Positions 22,801 to 31,520 of a stretch of DNA of 64,000 bases are shown piece by piece. The translations under genes were made by a program, and so were the position numbers. Every line of letters starts with the position of its first letter. Position 1 is the first letter of the stretch. The DNA is from Podocnemis expansa (lineage: Eukaryota > Chordata > Testudines > Podocnemididae): NCBI GenBank assembly GCA_007922195.1, contig ML682121.1, forward strand, positions 1,392,017 through 1,456,016, read 5' to 3'. The notes under the pieces are model-generated. The model saw only the letters and a list, made by a program, of their open reading frames with translations, had not been told where the DNA came from and did no database searches.

Positions 22801-25800
22801 CCCAGTTTGTTTCCATTGGGAGCATTTTGAAACATTGAGGCATTTTTTGGAAAATAATTTCAAGGACATTTTAAACAAGAAGATACTTTTTGGGGGGAGG
22901 TTCCCAGATTTTTTGCTGGGCAGAAGGTTATTTGTCTTTCAGAGCAAAATTTGGCAAAACCGAGTTCATCTGTGAAATGTTTTTGGGTCTCTGCAACTCT
23001 ACTTTGGATCCTCAAAAATTTTCAGCTCAAACCAGGAACACTGGAGGGTCCCTTAAAGTGGGGGCCTGACTCCCCACTCCATTGCTTCACCTGAGGCTCT
23101 GGCCCCACTCATTTCTTCTATTGCTTGCCCTTAAAGGTCCCATCTTCACCATTAGTCATCTAAACACTCTTCTGCATTTAACCCCTCATGTGCGGAAGTC
23201 ACTTTTGAGAATGGCAGGCCTCCTAAATCACTGAGATGCCTGGAAACGTTTGGCCAAAACTCTAAAAACCAGTCTCCTAAATTAAAGTGTGACAGATAGG
23301 TTGGTTCCCTGGCTTGGTAGATGGAGGGGAAATTGGACCAGCTAAAAGTAAAGTTTAAGGAGTGGAAGAATAGCCCTGGGAGGATAATGTTCAAGGAGGC
23401 CAGAACTATTCGGTGACTGGGTCTGAGAGGAAATTTCCAGGTGGAGTTGGGCGAGGGAAATACCCCTTACTTATCCAGCAGAGAGCAGCTCATCGTGGAG
23501 CCCAGCATCCCAACTAACCAGCATCCACTTCCCCCTCCCAGCTTTGTCTCTGGCATCGTGGCTATCTACTACCAGAATGACCTCGCAGTACAGAGAGACC
23601 ATGAGCTGCAAGCCTGGGTGGGCGAGATATTCGCCAAGGGATTCCTCAGCCGACAGGCATCGGGTAAGAGCACAGTGGGCCAGTGGTGGAGATCTCCTGG
23701 TCGTCTTGGGGCCTGGGGTCACAGACACAGCTGAGGAACCCCGGCCCTCTCCAAAATCAACCTCCGTGTAGGTGTCCCCAAAGCATTTGTGAAAACTTTG
23801 GCCGCCCTCTCCGTGGGACTCCTGCCATGCAACTGCTGTGTGCGAAACTAAGTCACGTCAGCGTTCCATCGAATGGTCACCCTCTGCCTTCCCAGCGGGA
23901 TCCAGTCCTGTTAGTCTTAAAGGGCCACACAACTCCTTGGTTTTTTTGGGGAGGGGGCTCTGTCTCATGCTCATCTGTCCATCCCTCCCCGGCAGGCGTC
24001 CCCTCCACTCTGAGCTCCACGGCTGAGCTGACCAAGTACCTGACCATGGCGATCTTCACCTGCTCTGCTTACCATGCCGCTGTCAACGCTGGGCAGGTAG
24101 GTGACGGCCGCCCAACCATCCCCTGTCCTGGCGGGGTGTCCATTTCCCTCTCTCCTTTCCTCTCTTAACACCAGTGTCTCCATCCCACAAAATGAATCAA
24201 AATGAAAATCTTTGATAGAGCTACAGGGCCCGTCCTGCTGGGCCCTGCACACAACCCAGCCAAGATGAGGGCCCACATTGTATCAGGCTCGGCACTGACT
24301 CCGACCAAGATTGGTGCCTATGTCATTCTGGGTGCTGCACAGTCACACAGTGAGATCAGTGCCTACATGGGGCCGGATGTTGCACAGTCAGAGCGTGAGA
24401 TGGCTCCTGCACCAAGTAACTCACCAGCTGCACAGAGGAAACGGAACACGGGTAGAATTATCACGTTCCTCAGGTGGATGGGGAAACTGAGGCACAGAGT
24501 GATGTGGGTCACGCAGGACATTCATGAAGGTGCAGAACTAGGTGGCAGGTCTGAGTCCCAGCCACACATTCACGCTGCCTCTGTGGCTCACTGAACAGGG
24601 TCTGAGGACCCAGCGGCAACTGGCCCTGTTTCTGCTGCTGAGGACTTCTGGGTCCCCTTGTGATCGTGCCGAGTGGGATCTAACCTCTGGCTCTCCTGTT
24701 GCCCAGTTCGAGCTGGCTCTCTTCATGCCCAACTCGCCATCGTCCATGAGGAAGCCGCCACCCCAGACAAAAGCCCAGGTGACCCTGGAGGAGTTCTTGG
24801 ACACCATCCCTGAGATGAACACCACCAGTCTGATCCTCTCCATCCTCTGGGTGCTGCGCAATGAGGATCGGGACATGGTGAGTGTGGTGTTATGGGGGTG
24901 GGTGGAGTAAGGGAACAAGGGGACCCCTGATGGGGGATGCCTTTTCCATTGGACTGGGGTTGAGGGTGTCGTGCCGCATCTCTGAAACTCCCAGAGAGGG
25001 GCTGGATCCCCAGCTGTTGTCAATGGGCCTCTTTCTTCTGGAGTCAATGGGGTAGATCCTCCACAAGTGTGAATCGCCAAGATGTCCACTGGAACTGGTG
25101 GTGATTCACATCAATTGACGACGTGAACCCAGTATTTCAGCCCCCCACTTTTGCTACCCCATTGGGGGGACGGTGGGACAGGTTGGGGGCTGAGGGCAGC
25201 TGTGGGGAGGAGCAAATGCCCCCCAAAGTGACACGATGGGTTATGGTTTCGGGGCCAGAGGCCTTTCTCAAGAGGTGGGGAGAGGTCCTTCTCTATGGAT
25301 GATTGTTCAGCCACTGTTCACACACCAAATACTCCCCATTTCTAGCCCTAGATCCAGATCACCTTGAGTATGGTTAACCCTTTTCTGACCCAAATGCTGT
25401 AGCCAAACTTTGGGACTCTGCCATTAGAATCATAGGACTGGAAGGGACCTCGCAAGGTAATCTAGTACAGCCCTCTGCACTCAAAGGAGAACTAAGCATT
25501 ATCTAGACCTTAGATGTGTCTGTCCCACCTGTTCTTAAAACCTCCATTGACGGAGATGGGTGAATCAGTGACTTTTTGCTATGTCAGAGAGACGAGGTTG
25601 GTGAGGGACTATATTTATTGGGCCAGCTTCTGCTGGTGAGATGGAAAAGCTTTGGATCTCTTTCACCAACAGATGTTGGTCCATTAAAAGATATTCTCTC
25701 ATCCGCCTCGTGTCTTTCTCTTCTCCTGAGACTGATCAGTGGACAACAACAAACCCCGTGAGTTTTGATTAACTGGCAATTTCAAAAAGCTGGAAAAAAA

Positions 25801-27356
25801 TGGTTTTGGGTCATGTTAAACCTTTTCTTCAATCTAAAAGTGCACATTGTATTTCGATTCCGAGCCTTTTTTAAAAATATTCAACACAAAAAGCCAGGGG
25901 TTAAAGTATAATTTGGGGGCCCCCAGAACCCTCTTAAATTTCCAGGCCCCCTCACGCAGGTTCCAGCTCCGCTTCATGCGGGTCCGGGTCCCCTTCACAT
26001 GGTTGCAGGCCTTCTTCATGCAGGTTTGGGGCCCCTCCACCCACCCCAGCTAATGCACCCTCAAATGCCTGTCCCCCACCCCAGCTACTGCCCCCAATAT
26101 CCACTCCACTGTCCCCAATATTTCCCCTGCCCCCAATATCCACCCCCGAAATCCACACCCTGCCCCCAATATCTAACCCCAGCTTGGGCACCCCGCAATG
26201 GGGAAAGGGCCCCCCCCCACAGTGCGAGCTTCCTGCTCCTGAAGGGGAGAGCAGCTGAGCCGCCCTGACACTCATTGGCAGCTGTGTGCAGGGGTGGTGA
26301 AAAATCGCTCCTAATTTCCCTCGCTGCAGGCTGTGCTTTGAGGCTTCTGCCTCTAGCACAGCCTGCATATGCGCAGGGGAGCCGGGGCAGCTGACACGCC
26401 TCCCTGCTTTCTCCTGCCTTGCCAGAAAGTGCGAGAATGGCGTGCCAAGGCCCGCTATTTTTAGGGGCTCAATGTTCCAGGGCCTCTAAAAATAGAAAAT
26501 AGAACCGGAACGCTGCGTTCCAGGGCCCACTTTCATAAATGGTGCGTTCTGGCCTACTTTGACCCCTGCAAAAAGCCATTTGTATCCAAAAAATCAAAAT
26601 GGGGATTTTATAAATTAACTATTTGAGAAAATGGATAGTTCTCAAATCACTTTGGTGTCACGGAACACGCATTTTCTCCAAAGGAGAACAACAATGTTTT
26701 GTTTGAAATTTTTTACTTCACTGTTGCTGTGGGTTGTGTCTATGCGAAGGACAAACTGGTGACAGATACAGGTTTTTCTGTGATGCAAACCTGTTTATTG
26801 GCAAAGTCCGTGGGACTCAAAGAATGGGAGGCAATTTTGTGCTCGCAGTTCTAAGCCTCTTTTCAGGTAGCACTCAGTCCAAAAGCTCTCTCTCTCTTTC
26901 TATCTGTGTCTCTCCAGGTTTTGGCTTAGGGCTGCACCCCTAGAGCTTGTTCTAGCTGTCTGCTTGGCCTTCTGCTCCTTCAGTGTCTGTTTCTGCAGGG
27001 TTTTTTTCTCACACACAGCTCCACCAATTAGTGCCCCAGTCCTTGACTTTGAGACCCTCGTTTCTCTGCTCCAGCCTTGGAGTAGCAATAAGGCATCCCT
27101 GGAACTGAGCCCGTGTTGCGGGGACTTAGTGGGTGAGACACCTCCGTATTCACCATTCAGCCCTGTTCCTTTTCAGAGACCGCTGGGGACCTACCCTGAA
27201 GAGCACTTTACCGAAGATGGGCCCAAGAAGCTCATGGCTGCCCTCCAGGATCGCCTAGCAGAGATCTCCCGGGAAATTGAGGAGAGGAACCGGTCATTGA
27301 CTCTGAGCTACACCTATCTGTATCCCCCCAACATAGAGAACAGCACAGCCATATGA
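13704..27356 (+). CDS. ALOX15B: Arachidonate lipoxygenase, ALOX15B/ALOX12B/ALOXE3 group (14 exons, 670 aa)
   Basis: Fourteen GT-AG exons join in frame to 2013 nt (670 aa plus stop), the classic animal lipoxygenase exon plan and length. Lipoxygenases are non-haem iron dioxygenases that add O2 to polyunsaturated fatty acids. An N-terminal PLAT/C2-like lipid-binding domain (about 1-117) precedes the helical catalytic domain. Iron ligands are all present: His367 and His372 ([11 protein letters not shown]), His547 and Asn551 (HAAVN), and C-terminal Ile670. The residue known to separate S from R stereochemistry falls at Ala410 (VLARTF), predicting S products. The closing motif IENSTAI and the [13 protein letters not shown] segment match ALOX15B/ALOXE3 more than ALOX5 or ALOX12. 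The extra loop that lengthens mammalian ALOX12B and ALOXE3 is absent. The exact orthologue is uncertain, so 'ALOX15B-like' is safest. Confidence 0.95.
13938..14075 (+). repeat. MIR/CORE-SINE remnant, intron 1
   Basis: 'ctctcaggcctcagtttccc' and the preceding segment follow the MIR layout. Confidence 0.5.
15768..15960. repeat. Tandem array of 'GTCAATGG...CCCAGCTGG' units, intron 1
   Basis: About three successive units of ~45-60 bp share 'gagtcaatggrgyyrgatcc' and 'cagctggyg'. The array ends in a segment that partly reverses the motif (gaggatctggccccattgat). Confidence 0.6.
16091..16295 (+). CDS. ALOX15B: Lipoxygenase exon 2 (PLAT domain, residues 50-117)
   Basis: Follows acceptor CTCTCCAG and encodes [14 protein letters not shown] through [15 protein letters not shown], the second half of the PLAT beta-barrel. 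The donor is GTGTGA and the exon ends in phase 1. Confidence 0.95.
16893..16974 (+). CDS. ALOX15B: Lipoxygenase exon 3
   Basis: An 82-nt exon after CTCTACAG encodes [20 protein letters not shown], the conserved linker helix. The donor is GTGAGT and it ends in phase 2. It has no insertion of the kind that lengthens ALOX12B/ALOXE3 here. Confidence 0.93.
17190..17300 (+). repeat. MIR/CORE-SINE remnant, intron 3
   Basis: 'actttccccatctgtgaaat' then 'gggaataatgatgctggcct' then 'aaagtgctgtgacagctgct' matches the MIR core. Confidence 0.65.
17347..17469 (+). CDS. ALOX15B: Lipoxygenase exon 4
   Basis: A 123-nt exon after CGAACAG encodes [16 protein letters not shown] and [18 protein letters not shown]. 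It ends in phase 2 with donor GTAAGT. Confidence 0.93.
17684..18540. repeat. Degenerate CAGACAGA minisatellite in intron 4, with assembly gap
   Basis: An ATCTATCTATCT microsatellite (17691-17706) leads into about 800 bases of GGGRCAGACAGACAGAGGGG-like units. The array contains the N run at 18371-18380, so its true length is unknown. Long open frames on both strands here are by-products of the repeat. Confidence 0.85.
18371..18380. other. Assembly gap (10 N)
   Basis: Ten undetermined bases lie inside the CAGACAGA array. A short fixed number suggests a placeholder rather than a measured gap. Confidence 0.99.
18561..18664 (+). CDS. ALOX15B: Lipoxygenase exon 5
   Basis: A 104-nt exon after TCCCCACAG encodes [20 protein letters not shown] and [14 protein letters not shown]. 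The donor is GTCCGT, weaker than its neighbours. Confidence 0.92.
19019..19191 (+). CDS. ALOX15B: Lipoxygenase exon 6
   Basis: A 173-nt exon encodes the family hallmark [20 protein letters not shown] followed by [12 protein letters not shown]. The donor is GTAACA and it ends in phase 0. Confidence 0.95.
19650..19793 (+). CDS. ALOX15B: Lipoxygenase exon 7
   Basis: A 144-nt exon encodes [16 protein letters not shown] and [20 protein letters not shown]. It is phase 0 at both ends. The acceptor (CATGGCAG) has a weak pyrimidine tract. Confidence 0.95.
20119..20322 (+). CDS. ALOX15B: Lipoxygenase exon 8 (iron-ligand exon)
   Basis: A 204-nt exon encodes [19 protein letters not shown], then the iron site [11 protein letters not shown] (His367 and His372), then LPMCHPLYK. 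It is phase 0 at both ends. Confidence 0.97.
20831..20917 (+). CDS. ALOX15B: Lipoxygenase exon 9 (stereo-control residue)
   Basis: An 87-nt exon encodes [19 protein letters not shown]. The position occupied by Gly in 12R-lipoxygenase and by Ala in S-lipoxygenases is Ala410 here. Confidence 0.95.
20930..21080 (-). repeat. MIR/CORE-SINE remnant, antisense, intron 9
   Basis: 'ttttagagatggggagactg' followed by 'aggcagaaggcgggg' and later 'gagctctag' resembles the reverse complement of the MIR core (cctcagtttccccatctgta). Confidence 0.5.
21280..22160 (+). repeat. Long pyrimidine (T/C) tract in intron 9
   Basis: About 850 bases are overwhelmingly T and C on the plus strand (ttttctt, ccctttt and similar). 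The tract is broken at 21917-21995 by a CR1 piece and ends in a T-run at 22133-22146. It explains the hydrophobic open frames seen here. Confidence 0.85.
21917..21995 (-). repeat. CR1 LINE 3' end, antisense
   Basis: 'atcatagaattatagggctg' then 'gaagggacctcatgaggtca' then 'tctagtcctaccccctgct' is the reverse complement of a CR1 3' terminus inserted inside the pyrimidine tract. Confidence 0.85.
22300..22469 (+). CDS. ALOX15B: Lipoxygenase exon 10
   Basis: A 170-nt exon after ATTCCACAG encodes [17 protein letters not shown] and [16 protein letters not shown], close to ALOX15B/ALOXE3 wording. It ends in phase 2 at GTGAGG. Confidence 0.95.
23542..23663 (+). CDS. ALOX15B: Lipoxygenase exon 11
   Basis: A 122-nt exon encodes [19 protein letters not shown] and [15 protein letters not shown]. 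The junction codon with exon 10 is AGC (Ser480), where the family usually has a basic residue. Confidence 0.94.
23903..23945. repeat. Palindromic MITE end fragment, intron 11
   Basis: 'cctgttagtcttaaagggcc' and 'acacaactccttggtttttt' match one end of the element at 10572-10739. Confidence 0.6.
23996..24096 (+). CDS. ALOX15B: Lipoxygenase exon 12 (third iron His and Asn)
   Basis: A 101-nt exon encodes [18 protein letters not shown]. His547 and Asn551 are the remaining side-chain ligands. Human ALOX15B has Ser at the Asn position as I recall it. Confidence 0.96.
24450..24565 (-). repeat. MIR/CORE-SINE remnant, antisense, intron 12
   Basis: 'ggatggggaaactgaggcac' then 'agagtgatgtgggtcacgca' then 'ctaggtggcaggtctgagtc' is the reverse complement of a MIR core. 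Confidence 0.65.
24707..24877 (+). CDS. ALOX15B: Lipoxygenase exon 13
   Basis: A 171-nt exon encodes [20 protein letters not shown] and [20 protein letters not shown]. It is phase 0 at both ends. Leu596-Ile597 fall where human 15-LOX-2 has the Asp-Val pair that steers positional specificity. Confidence 0.95.
24985..25065. repeat. Copy of the 'GTCAATGG...CCCAGCTG' repeat, intron 13
   Basis: 'ggctggatccccagctgttg' followed by 'tctggagtcaatggggtaga' repeats the unit seen at 15768-15960. Confidence 0.55.
25425..25560 (-). repeat. CR1 LINE fragment, antisense, intron 13
   Basis: 'agaatcataggactggaagg' then 'gacctcgcaaggtaatctag' then 'acctgttcttaaaacctcca' is an antisense CR1 3' region. Confidence 0.8.
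25585..25740. repeat. Fragment of an inverted-repeat DNA element, intron 13
   Basis: 'gagacgaggttggtgaggga' with 'tatttattgggccagcttct' on the left is mirrored by 'gttggtccattaaaagatat' and 'tctctcatccgcctcgtgtc' on the right, giving an imperfect palindrome. Confidence 0.6.
27177..27356 (+). CDS. ALOX15B: Lipoxygenase exon 14 (C-terminus)
   Basis: The last exon encodes [18 protein letters not shown] through [10 protein letters not shown] and stop TGA (27354-27356). The terminal isoleucine carboxylate is an iron ligand. Confidence 0.97.
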   Translation, partial: RPLGTYPEEHFTEDGPKKLMAALQDRLAEISREIEERNRSLTLSYTYLYPPNIENSTAI

Positions 27357-28824
27357 TACGCAGAGGTGCCACCCCCCAGCTGCCCCTTGATGGAGAAGAA
27401 AGAGTAGGATCCCCTCACAGACCCTCACCCAGTGCTGTAACTAGTCGTTTGGGCGTCCAGGGCATGTTCTGCTCCAAATGCACCCCTTACAATGACTGGA
27501 GCCTGGAGCGAGCAGCGTGGAACATGTCCTTCGTTAGAGCAGCTCAACGGACCTGCTCTGGGGCACCCGGGACAAAACCCCATTTGTCTCACTGTAGTTA
27601 CAACCCTGTCCCCACCACTGAATATTCCCCCAGTAACAGGCAACAGCATCGCTGTAGCACACCATCAAATGCTCCCAGGCTGAAGAGCTGGATCAAAGCC
27701 CTGGGGACGGGCCAAGGCTCTTGTGGGTCCCCCCATCACAATGGCACCCAGCCATCCAGGTCAGGCCTGGCCAGTGCTGGGGGACACAGATCTGGGGCCC
27801 ATGCCTTGGCTGGCACTCGGGGTGGTTCTGGGGTTGAGGGAGCTCCAGGACCCACTGCCTGGCTGGCATTGGTAGGCGAATCCGGAGCCTGCAGCCCAGC
27901 CAGATGCCTTGGGGGCTCTTGGGCCAGAGGCCGCAGTCTTCGGTGTTCCTGCCAGCCTAGGGGTGGGGCGGCAGGCCGATGGTGGGCAGCAGCAGCACAC
28001 TGCTCGGAAGGGGCTGGATTTTTGCTAGGTGGTGGGGGCCCACCTTTAGGCTGTGGCTTGGGGCTGCAGACCCTAAAGCCCTGCATTAATCTGACCCTGG
28101 TGGCCTGCTGAGAACATGTACCCAATCTGATGGAGCAATGCTGAATCACACCTGGTGTTATCTCATCCCATTGACTGCACTAGGACATAAGGTGCTTTTT
28201 GCTGTGCTAATCTGACAAGCAGTTCAGCCAGGTGCTTTTCATGCTGAAAGGATCTGTGCTCCCGTTGAATCATCCAGTTGTGGAGGGGTGTCTTGGTTGC
28301 CTGCCCTGAGCTGGGACAGTGCACACACTGGGGGAGCATACACACACAGCCAACGATCGACAACACGTGCCTAGTCCTGGGAGGCTCAGGTGGCATTGGG
28401 GTCTGAATTTTCAGGCTGCCAGGATGACGGGAACGTTTCACTTCTTTTTAGATCCGTTCAAACCAGATCCAAAAGTTGCTAGATGGGGCACCCTCACCAT
28501 GCTTGGGTATAAAGTAAATGAACATCAAGAGGCACGGACTCAGACACCCCAGCTCAGTGACTTCCCCTCTCCCCCAGCCTCATTGCCCTCATGTACGCTC
28601 CCAAAAACCTGCAGAGGGGAGCTTCTTTTCCCTTGTGGTTCCCTAAATCCTCTTGATGTGTTGCCCAGCTGAGATTGCCATCCCCACCCCCACCCCGCCC
28701 CATGAGAGCCAAAGCTTAAACTAAGAGGGAGCCAGTGGGAGTCTGTGGTGAAATGCCTCATCTCCCGCTATCTCTACGGTACAACCTGATAGAATTTTGA
28801 CTCTGTTTCCCTTTTGTACAATTT

Positions 28825-28830
28825 ATTAAA
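28825..28830 (+). terminator. Candidate poly(A) signal (ATTAAA) for the lipoxygenase
   Basis: ATTAAA lies about 1.47 kb after the stop codon. It is the most plausible signal seen but may not be the one used. Confidence 0.3.
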
Positions 28831-29104
28831 ATGACGCAATGCAATCATGAATGTATCTCTCTAAGGCCCAGCTACCATAAGCAACACTCGGCTAACTAAC
28901 GGTTAAACTATCTGGTTATCAGGTTTGGGTCAAAACAGCAAATCAAGGTGTTAACGAATAATACTGCATTGGAACCAAGCCGTCAGTGTCGTCACCTCAT
29001 CCGATTAATACTGCAAAAAAGCAACTCTTCAAAGCCCTAAGAAGAGAACTTCAATTAAACCGGGCCATCCAGATTTAGGTAGTCGAATATTTCAATACTT
29101 TACC

Positions 29105-29440
29105 GAATCATTCATAGACTCATGGAGATTAGGGTTGGAAGGGACCTCAGGAATCATCTCCTCCAACCCCTCCACAAAGCAGGACCACCCACAACTAAAT
29201 CATCGCAGCCACGGCTTTGTCAAGCTGGGCTTTAAAAACTTTTAAGGATGGAGATTCCAGCATCTCTGCAGGTAACCCATTCCGATGCTTCAAAACCCTC
29301 CTATGGAAAATCTTGTTCCTAATATCCAACCTAGACACCCCCCATACCCCCACAACTTGAGACTATTGCTCCTTGTTCTGTCATCTGCTATCACCAGTTC
29401 CCTCAATCTTTCCTCATAACCATGTGCTCCAGCACATGGA
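29105..29440 (-). repeat. CR1 LINE fragment, antisense
   Basis: 'gattagggttggaagggacc' through 'agctgggctttaaaaacttt' and 'tgagactattgctccttgtt' is a typical antisense CR1 3' part. Confidence 0.9.
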
Positions 29441-29539
29441 TGTTAATGAGGACAAACAAAAGAAAAAGGAACAATAATTTACTACTGACACAGGTTGGAA
29501 TGCTGCAGCTGTCAGTCTTTGGATTCAAGTGTGGTAGGG

Positions 29540-29727
29540 CAGTGATTTGCAAACGATGGGTCAGGACCCAGTACTAGGTCACAGACCCTCATGTACTGAG
29601 TTGTGGAGCCCCCTGCGGCCACCACCGAAAGACTGGCATGCATTGCTGAAAGATGGAATTGTTGGGTTATGGACATAAATGATTTTTTTTCAACTGGGTC
29701 CTGAGGAAAATAGTTTGAAAACCACTG
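29540..29727. mobile_element. hAT (Charlie-like) nonautonomous element
   Basis: The left end CAGTGATTTGCAAAC and right end GTTTGAAAACCACTG are inverted repeats of the Charlie type. The interior includes 'gggtcctgaggaaaatag'. Flanks share a diverged GTGG(T)AGGG duplication. Confidence 0.7.
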
Positions 29728-29943
29728 GTGGAGGGGCTGTAGTCGTAATCAAGGAAATGGATAATTGTAATTGTAAAGCTGGGCCAGCATGTCAGCGAGT
29801 TTTATCAGGTACACAGAAAGTAGTCAAGGTTGCCATTAATGTCATGATTTCCTTCCGTTGGGGGAATCAGTCTTTCTTGGAAGATCTGATGACATGAAAG
29901 GCAAAGGACTTCCCTGTTTTACAATGAGCTTTGGGGTTGTCAC

Positions 29944-30128
29944 CACTGTTCCCTCTAAGCTGTGCGCGTGTGCGTGCGCACACAGGCCATGAAACCTGTG
30001 CACACAACAAAATAAAGTGCACACAAAAAAATTCAATAGTGCTAATGTTGGTGCTCACAAAGAAATGTTTTTGCACGCACAAAGAAATTGTTTGCGCACA
30101 CAGCCTATGAGTAATTAGAGGGAACATC
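29944..30128. mobile_element. hAT MITE, GTTCCCTCTAA family, copy 1
   Basis: A 185-bp element with ends CACTGTTCCCTCTAA and TTAGAGGGAACATC. Flanks GTTGTCAC and GGTGTCAC form an 8-bp target duplication with one mismatch. The interior is CA/TG-rich (gtgcgcacacag). Confidence 0.8.
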
Positions 30129-30271
30129 GGTGTCACTTCCACCTGACCATGCCTTCCTCAGGTAAATCCGGTGTGAAGTGCATCTTGGGTACAGACACAC
30201 CCCGATGCAGTTGAGGTGTGACAGACTTTCAGCCAGCATCACCTGGAAAATTGCTGGCTATCCCAGCCGTT

Positions 30272-30490
30272 CTACTTTCTCACGTGTACTCTCCTATGTC
30301 TGATAAGGGCTGATCTCTTGCGGAAGTTTTGCCTGCAGCCTGTGCACATGAAGGCGTTTCTCCCGGGTGTACCCTCTGATGTCTGGTTAGATTGGAGCGC
30401 TGACTGAAGCTTCTCCCACACTCAGCACAGGGGTAGGGGGGCTCTCCCATGTGGATGCTCTGGTGTGTGATGAGGTTTGAGTATTGATTG
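30272..30490 (-). pseudogene. C2H2 zinc-finger gene 3' remnant
   Basis: On the minus strand this reads the end of one finger (NLITHQSIH), a full finger (CAECGRSFSQRSNLTRHQRV plus H), and after a frameshift a second full finger (CTGCRQNFRKRSALIRHRRV plus H), then a stop (TAG) soon after. The 5' side is cut at 30491 by an inserted element. It is the tail of a third KRAB-type ZNF gene, now broken by truncation and a frameshift. Confidence 0.8.
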
Positions 30491-30560
30491 CAGGGGTGTC
30501 GCTGGTGCTGGGCTTACGAGGCTCGAGCCCCGATTCCCAGCACCCAAGCCCCCAGCCCAT
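30491..30560 (+). mobile_element. CAGGGGTGTCGCTGG element fragment
   Basis: The start CAGGGGTGTCGCTGGYGC is shared with 63938-64000. It looks like a hAT-type terminus. The element cuts into the zinc-finger relic next to it. Confidence 0.5.
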
Positions 30561-30564
30561 CTCC

Positions 30565-30700
30565 ATTCCTAGAGGTTTTAAGGTTCAGCTTGACAAAGCC
30601 CTGGCTGGGCTGATTTAGCTGGGGTTGGTCCTGTTTTGAGCGGGGGGTCTAGATGACCTCTTGAGCTCCCTCCCAGTTCTCCTCTGCTATGATAAGATCC
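30565..30700 (+). repeat. CR1 LINE 3' fragment, sense
   Basis: 'ggttttaaggttcagcttga' then 'caaagccctggctgggctga' then 'ggtctagatgacctcttgag' is sense CR1. Confidence 0.85.
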
Positions 30701-30757
30701 GTGCACACCAGCTTTCAGTGATAAACCTAATAAACAGAAGTGTTTTAAAAGAGCCAG

Positions 30758-31520
30758 TGTAATGGGGCTGATGTGCCCGCGCTGCAGTAACCCAGCCAGC
30801 CCTGTGGGTGGCGGAAGCTCCGCCCCATAAGCCCTACTGGGCATGCTCAGGCTGCTGCCGCAGTATAAAAGGGAGCAGCACAGGTCAGTCTGGGCTGGCC
30901 AGTGGAGGGGAAGGATGTCTGTTGGAGGTCCTGCCCCAAAGTTATGTCAGCCATGTTGCATAGGAGACTTGGTGACCAGAGTGAGCCCTATGGAGTGGTT
31001 ACTACAGAAGGAGAGCCTTGTGACTGATGCCCTGGACCTCTGGGAAAGCCAACAACTGCTGTCACAGGAAAGAGGGAATCACAGTTCAATGCCCAGCCAG
31101 ACCTGCACCCTGTCCCAGGTAGGCAGTAGCCCAGTGGGTGTGAAGGGTGGAGCTGGGGTGTAGAGAAGAGCTAGTTGGTGTGTTTTGGTGTGGATCCTGG
31201 GTGCTGTACCCCCAGCACTCATAGCCCTCTGGCCTGGGGCTCAGTGGAATGGGAGGGCCTGAGCCCCCCTACTTGGGCACAATGCCCCATCATTGACTTG
31301 TATGGACTCTGGCTATTAGGCCTGACTGCCCTGACCCAAGGTTGCTGATAGACTTTGTTGTATAGACTCTGCCTACTAGGCTGTGCTTCCCTGACTCCAG
31401 GGTTGAGTTTAAACAGATTAACAGTTGCTGAGAAGCTCACGGAGGTGCCCTCCCAGCTAGCACTTAGCCTGCTTTTCCCCAAGGGGGGTGGTGGTGGTAG
31501 GGAGGGCTTACCCTGAAACA
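30758..31520 (+). mobile_element. Solo LTR, copy 1 (763 bp, TSD GCCAG)
   Basis: The element begins TGTAATGGGG and ends ...CTGAAACA. The five bases on both sides are identical (GCCAG at 30753-30757 and 31521-31525). A TATA box (30864-30870) sits about 107 bases inside. It is homologous through most of its length to 57316-58092. No internal coding region is attached, so it is a solo LTR of an ERV or Gypsy-type retroelement. Confidence 0.82.
30864..30870 (+). promoter_or_regulatory. TATA box in solo LTR copy 1
   Basis: TATAAAA at the same relative place as in copy 2 (57423-57429). Confidence 0.6.
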
